Shown here piece by piece: positions 58,985-64,000 of a DNA stretch of 64,000 bases (position 1 is its first letter; each line of letters opens with the position of its first letter). Location of the stretch: NCBI GenBank assembly GCA_964019415.1, contig OZ025889.1:3409078-3473077 (forward strand), given 5' to 3'. Below the pieces are notes generated by a model. That model saw only the letters and a program-made list of their open reading frames with translations. It had not been told where the DNA came from and did no database searches. Both the position numbers and the translations under genes were made by a program. This DNA comes from Ianthella basta (Eukaryota; Porifera; Demospongiae; Verongiida; Ianthellidae).

Positions 58985-61900
58985 TTAGTGCTGGTGAGAA
59001 ATGTGGTGTGTGATGATGGCTGTTGTTGCTCTGAGGTACAAGCATGCGTCCTGCACTGCATGATAGACCTTCTTGTCAGCAGCTCCAAAGGAGCGTGTTA
59101 TGGCTGCTCTCTTGGGTTGTGGTGTCCTCAGGTCAGTGACAGTGGTGAACATGCACATGGACTGACTGCTCATGATACTCTGGTTGCCAGGAGAGTCCTG
59201 TGGAGGGGGTGAGGGGGAGTCGCCCCCTCCACAGGACTCAGGGGGAGAGTCCTGAGGCGAGTCTTCTCCCCTGTGGAGGAGAGCCTCCACAGGGGGAGAG
59301 TGGTGGAATGGAATAGTAGGGGAGGAGGGAAATAGGAAAGGCACACATTCCATACACTTTTGTATGGTTAGTGTGACAGTGTGCAGGGTAGTCAGTACAC
59401 AACTGTGGATCAGTCCAATTCACGTAATATGAAAAGTAAATTATGAAGCGAAAAAGGGTGAGTGCGTATTAAGAATTCATAGACAATTTAATGTTACCAG
59501 ATTAATGACAGTTCCAATGTAGTGACTGTTGTATATGTTGCTGAAGTATGAGTTTTCAGGACCCTGGAAGAGCAACAAAAAGGAGTTAATGTCAGACCAC
59601 TAAGTCTGAGATCTTTTGTAGATTAGAGAAGATTAATTGCAAACACAAATACACATCCCAGATCACATTCCAAACAACATACCAAACAGTCCTAGTTTCT
59701 CCTTCAAACCCTGAACGTGCTGCTGGGAAATGTGGGCATAATCCATTGCTTTAAGAAGCACTGCCCAGGTGGGAGGTTGTCTACCTTGGCCTTCCTTCCA
59801 TTTCGTAAGTCCTGCTTGCACAGTTTCCTCCTCATTCAGGGGATGACTTGTGAAACATGTACTTATTGTGGTTGAGTCAAGCTCCACACCTTCAAGAACA
59901 GCCCTCCCATTGCCTGCAGCTGTTCTGCTTACATGCATTCTGAAGAGTATAAGATGGTCTGGGCGGTCTGCAGAGAGCAATTAAGGCACTGACTACCACA
60001 ATCATCTCCAGTTACAAAGCTGAATAACTTACCATGCACTGTCGTTGATAGGACAGCATAATCTCTACCATCAATGTTATTCTGTGAATAGTCTACATTC
60101 ATGTACATGAATAAGAGATAACATGTCAGGGTGGTTTTGAATTGTAAGAGGACTAAGTCAAGGAAATTGATGCAAATGCTAATGCATGAATACGACTGTC
60201 AGAGAGGCACAAGAAAGAGTTGATGGAAGAGTGCAACTGAAAACCACTAAATTAAATATGAATTTAGCACAATATGTTATTACAGAGACACATTGAGCAA
60301 CAGTTACCATACAAGTTGGCAGCATGCACATGCAAATAGTACCTCTCCTGCTCACACATATTCATCAATTTGAAGTTGTAGCTGCTACAGATGTTATTAC
60401 ATACATAGATTAACTAGCTCTAGGTGAGCTGGTATTGGATAAGCCAAAATTGGGCAAACCTGTGTTGGAGTAGCTGACACTCAACAAACTGTCATTGGGC
60501 ATACTGTAGTGCAGCAATGCCTGCTGAATAAGCATACAAGAGGCAATGCTTGCTTCCCTTGCTTGCTACTTGGGTACAGTGTGCAATCTCGACAACCTTA
60601 TCCCCCAAGTTACTCCCAAAAATTTGCGAGCATTTGCCTGTGTTTCATGCTGAATTTCAATGGTGAATAGCGAGCCATGAAGGACCTCCACAACTCCACA
60701 AAGGAGCACTGGAAGTGGTGCCAACAAATAGGCAGGCAGCTGCAGGCAGGACAGGCTAAATGGATGACCGAATGGTGTTTGCCACATGTTTGTACATGCA
60801 CATAAAAGGCAGATCCGTGCTGGATTCCAGGGTGAGTGCAGCTGAGAAATCTCCCATGGACACATGCACATGCACGCACACACACACACACACACACACA
60901 CATAAAGTAGAACCCCTTACCCTGAATTCAGAACACCACTCTAGTGAGGACACTGCCTGCAGTCCCAGATACTGCACACAGCCATATGTACAAAGCTAAC
61001 TCTGACATCTAAATAAGGGCACCTCTATAATCAGGACACAAAATTGGGACAGATTGTCAATCTATCCTAATGGTGTCCAGAACAGAAAGGTATCACTACA
61101 CTCAAAATTGTCTGAATAATTTGAATTTTAACTGGGACATGTAGTTATTTATGGGAATGTTATACCATGTGGCTCTTACAGAACAGAGTGGTTACTTCAC
61201 ATGCAGCAGCACGAAGGTTCACCTTTAATACAGCAGCTGCTGAGCCCTTACCTTCCTGTGCAGTGTCCATTTGTGATGAGAAAGAAGAAAAGTCTCCCAT
61301 AGCGCTAGCACAGCTGGACGAGGCCAAAGAACTGCTGGGAGTGGGGGGCACTGAGGGGAACACATTGCAGGAAATGTTAATTGTGCTCAAAAAGTATAAC
61401 CTCATTCCTAGGTCAAATGTACCTATCATCAATTTAAAGTTGGTGCATTACGTACAAACACATTCCAAATTGTTTGGTAATAGCAAGAGTACATAACAGA
61501 TAAGTCACCACAAAACTATATATATATATAAACTATATGTCACATGTAGGCATGGTGACAACATTACAGTTCTTACACTTTACATAAATATTTTTACTGG
61601 GACCAGGGCACACGTACAATTGGACAAACCAAACATATGGTGGTAGATGAGAGTGAATAAGATAGCATGATAGAACATTTATAATTTCATAGTCAAACTT
61701 GTTCTTGTTTCCAAATTAAATATTTTGATAAACCTATTCATGGGTGGGTTACATCACGAAACTAATATTCCCTTATTGCAGCATCAGATTTCTCATATTC
61801 AAGATAGGAACATCAGAACAAAGTGAACAACACAATATCATGGAAAAATCAGAGAACATCCTTGGCCTATCAAATCTGCTTTTCCTTCAAAGATTTTAGC

Positions 61901-63924
61901 TGCCTGAGGCACATATGACAGTTTTCTGACAAAACTCATTTCTGCCTCTTCGGCAGCAAGAGTCATGATGCTCTCATGACTTCCTGGATCAGCTAGGGGA
62001 ATGCTTAGGGACACTCAGTAACTCAGAAACTTGGCTTGTATTTGATGCCTTTGGGCTATAAGTATGCAGATGAACTATTCAAGCTGACCTTGTACTGGAT
62101 ATGATGTTTAAGTGACATATGCATGACACAACCTATTCTTGTTCTCCAGTCACACATTAATCATAATATTACGGTGTCACATGCCTAACTACAGCAATGT
62201 TGAAAACTGTGCTAGAACTGCAGAGTTTATGGTTATTAAAACTAAGCAGACATAACCACATATGTGATGAATGACCACTATGTTCAAGTGACTACCACAG
62301 AGTAAGAATATTGTTGCCACCATGCTCCCTTGGAACATGCTACTACATCAGTTTTTATTAAAATGCTGTTTTATGTGTGAGAATTTGCAGTTGCACACTC
62401 ATTTCTTATGATTGTATTCTACATTGTGTAGGTAAAAGCATATCCCACTTTAAAAACAGAAAATTATAAATGCATTGCATGGACCTCCTCATTCAGAATA
62501 AACCCAACAGCATTTTAAAATACTCTAGGACTGACTAGTGTAGCTATAATCTAAAGCAACAATGGAATACTGCACATGCAATTGAGTCACTAGCTTACTC
62601 TGTATTTCGTAGACCTTTAATGGAAAGGGGATATGTTCCTTATCAGTTACTTCAATGTTCAGATCAATCATCGTAGCTCCTCTAGAGCAATCAGGAGGAG
62701 AGCTGTACACCACAATGCAGTGAATAGCAGGAGGGTAGATGTGCTGCTCCACTGCAGACTTTAGACCCTTGCGGCTCTTCCTATCAACTTGGTAGGCAAC
62801 TTCACTCTTGTGCACCTAGAAGGCAGACCACATAACAGTCAAGTACGCATTTGATCATGTGGGATATGGGTGTTACATGACACCCTGCTGTACCAGTGAC
62901 CAGTACCACCATCTCACCATGCCTGTCCCAGCCAGAGATGCTTGCCATCCTTGTCCATGATGGAAAGACAGGTTCCCTTGTATCTTCTCTGCAGAGAACT
63001 TGAACTGAACAGTTGGGTCAGCTGTGCATCTCTTCCAGTCTTCCCAGTATTTCATGAGGACCTGCATGAGAAAGTAATAACTCTTCTATTGATGTAAAAT
63101 ACTAGTCTCTGTGTTGCGCACACATAATTATACATTCCTATCAAGTAATTTAAAATTATCATTGGTGAGAATACTGACCTCAATCCACACCGGGTGTGCA
63201 TAGGTGATCACCACCTTGCTGCGCGTCTCACTATCAGTAATTAAATTGCCAGCACCTTGGTAGGTCCATAATGAGGCATAGTAGAGGGAGGATACCTTCA
63301 CCTTGAACACTGCAGCAAACAAAGTGCAATGGCCATTTAGCTGGAGGACACCACACTGCTGTTGCTCTGCAAACATCCCTCCTTCCAGCAGCTCAAATTG
63401 ATAGACACATTCTCCTTCTTTCAGTGTGTGATGAGCCATGGCAAAGGACAGACCATCCTTATTGTGGTCTTTCCCACCGTACCAGTGTGGGAGGTGGAGT
63501 CTGAGAGGGTGCCTGACACATCGGCCATTGTAGTAGATATACACAACTACGCTACCAAGCTGGTAGCCCTGTGGCAGTGTGAAGGGGCCAACAGGAATGA
63601 TGGCAGAGCGGACTTCAACACTTTTGGAAGGGCTGATGGCTCCTGGTGGGACCTCTAGAAGGATGGTCTCTCCTTCTTCCATTTTCATGGTACCAAGTGA
63701 AGGTTGTAGACACAGTTTCCCTCCTTCTGATCCAGCAAATTGTGAATGGACACTAAATGGGACCCAGCAGAGTTCATCTAGAGCAGCCTCGGCAGCTGTG
63801 AGGAGAGATGATTTAAACAGTGGATTCATCACAACTCTTAATGTATAGCCAAAGTGCGACTCTGCTCACCCTTCACAGTGGCTGTGGCTGGTTCTATGGG
63901 AGGAACTGATCCTCCTCTAGCAGG
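58985..63924 (-). CDS. ZU5 and death-domain protein, 5' end beyond the window
   Basis: Supported minus-strand exons: 63870-63924, 63179-63795, 62894-63061, 62599-62815, 61252-61350, 60033-60081, 59683-59967. The first five join in phase, as do the last two; at least one exon between 61251 and 60082 is missing from this model. The large exon encodes a ZU5-type beta domain (LEVPPGAISPSKSVEVRSAI, GPFTLPQGYQLGSVVVYIYY, LRLHLPHW). The next two may be a UPA-like part. A Ser-rich linker follows, then a death-domain-like module (LNEEETVQAGLTKWKEGQGR, PPTWAVLLKAMDYAHI, HVQGLKEKLGL). Such proteins are likely cytosolic adaptors in death or innate signalling. The frame ending at 58985, with a Ser/Pro-rich tail, may be the last exon, but its junction to the death exon was not resolved. 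No start codon is visible. Confidence 0.78.
59197..59296. repeat. Cluster of three adjacent hairpins
   Basis: CCTGTGGAGGGGG pairs with CCCCCTCCACAGG across 13 bases (about 59198-59235). AGGACTC pairs with GAGTCCT (about 59233-59254). CCCCTGTGGAGG pairs with CCTCCACAGGGG across 4 bases (about 59268-59295). The same CTGTGGAGG word occurs in alternating orientation. It lies in the possible last exon of the ZU5/death gene. Confidence 0.8.
60874..60902. repeat. Short (CA)n microsatellite
   Basis: About a dozen CA units on the + strand inside an intron of the minus-strand ZU5/death gene. Confidence 0.85.
60904..61101. mobile_element. MITE-like dispersed repeat, relative of the copy at 34429
   Basis: Starts AAGTAGAACCCCTTACCCTG and ends GGTATCACTACACTC. 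Shared internal words include CACTCTAGTGAGGACACTG, GTACAAAGCTAACTC, AAATAAGGGCACCTCTATAAT and GGTGTCCAGAACAGAAAGG. It is non-coding. Confidence 0.6.
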
Positions 63925-64000
63925 CTGTGAAGGTACGTGTATGGTTGGGGAGAACAAGATAACCAATTATATATGCCTGAACAATAGAAGATATTGTGAC

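Noticed and set aside
60566..60901. Minus-strand frame with protein-like stretch near 60610-60770
   Set aside because: It could be the missing exon of the ZU5/death gene, but no acceptor/donor pair gave the required phase with a convincing domain, so no exon was assigned.
61167..61496. 109-residue + strand frame with protein-like composition
   Set aside because: The minus strand has a clean acceptor (TTCCCCTCAG) and donor (GAAG|GTAAGG) delimiting 61252-61350, in phase with the ZU5 exons; the + frame is its shadow.

Overview
The window looks like nuclear DNA of an early-branching animal, most likely a demosponge. Genes are split into many short exons with GT-AG introns and packed closely together. 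The products are animal signalling proteins (YAP/Yorkie, group I PAK, Integrator subunit 6, a receptor tyrosine kinase). There are also secreted proteins with a tiny collagen stretch and a ZU5/death-domain protein, both of which fit sponges. The species is an inference; no marker gene for identification is present. Introns and spacers are filled with (TG)n/(CA)n microsatellites, long pyrimidine tracts, minisatellites and small inverted-repeat elements. Most long open frames in the window are artefacts of these repeats.

Layout, left to right. 672-1326 (+): last two exons of a Q/P/Y-rich protein, perhaps RNA-binding. 3736-10937 (+): YAP/Yorkie ortholog in two exons around a 6.1 kb intron. 12806-13207 (-): TOMM22, one exon, tail-to-tail with YAP. 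14086-25975 (+): group I PAK kinase, 15 exons, head-to-head with TOMM22. 26471-42027 (+): INTS6, about 18 exons, starting only 495 bp after the PAK stop, with a CRE and TATA box in the gap. 43974-52504 (+): a receptor tyrosine kinase with signal peptide, transmembrane segment and kinase domain but almost no ectodomain. 53541-57989 (-): tandem family of collagen-stalk secreted proteins, two intact and one truncated and frameshifted between them. 58985 to beyond the right edge (-): ZU5 plus death-domain protein, 5' end outside the window.

The genes are mostly independent housekeeping and signalling genes, not an operon. YAP (Hippo effector), PAK (Rac/Cdc42 effector) and the RTK all belong to growth and cytoskeletal signalling, but nothing in the sequence shows that they are co-regulated. 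The strongest leads are: the RTK that has lost its ectodomain and gained a duplicated Grb2-type tail; the full set of Hippo regulatory motifs in a single-WW YAP; fold-back elements whose arms carry hammerhead-ribozyme-like cores; splice donors that lie inside or against (GT)n arrays; and a reading-frame break in the INTS6 linker.

Exon limits were placed by hand from splice consensus, reading-phase continuity and family knowledge. No alignment or transcript data were available.
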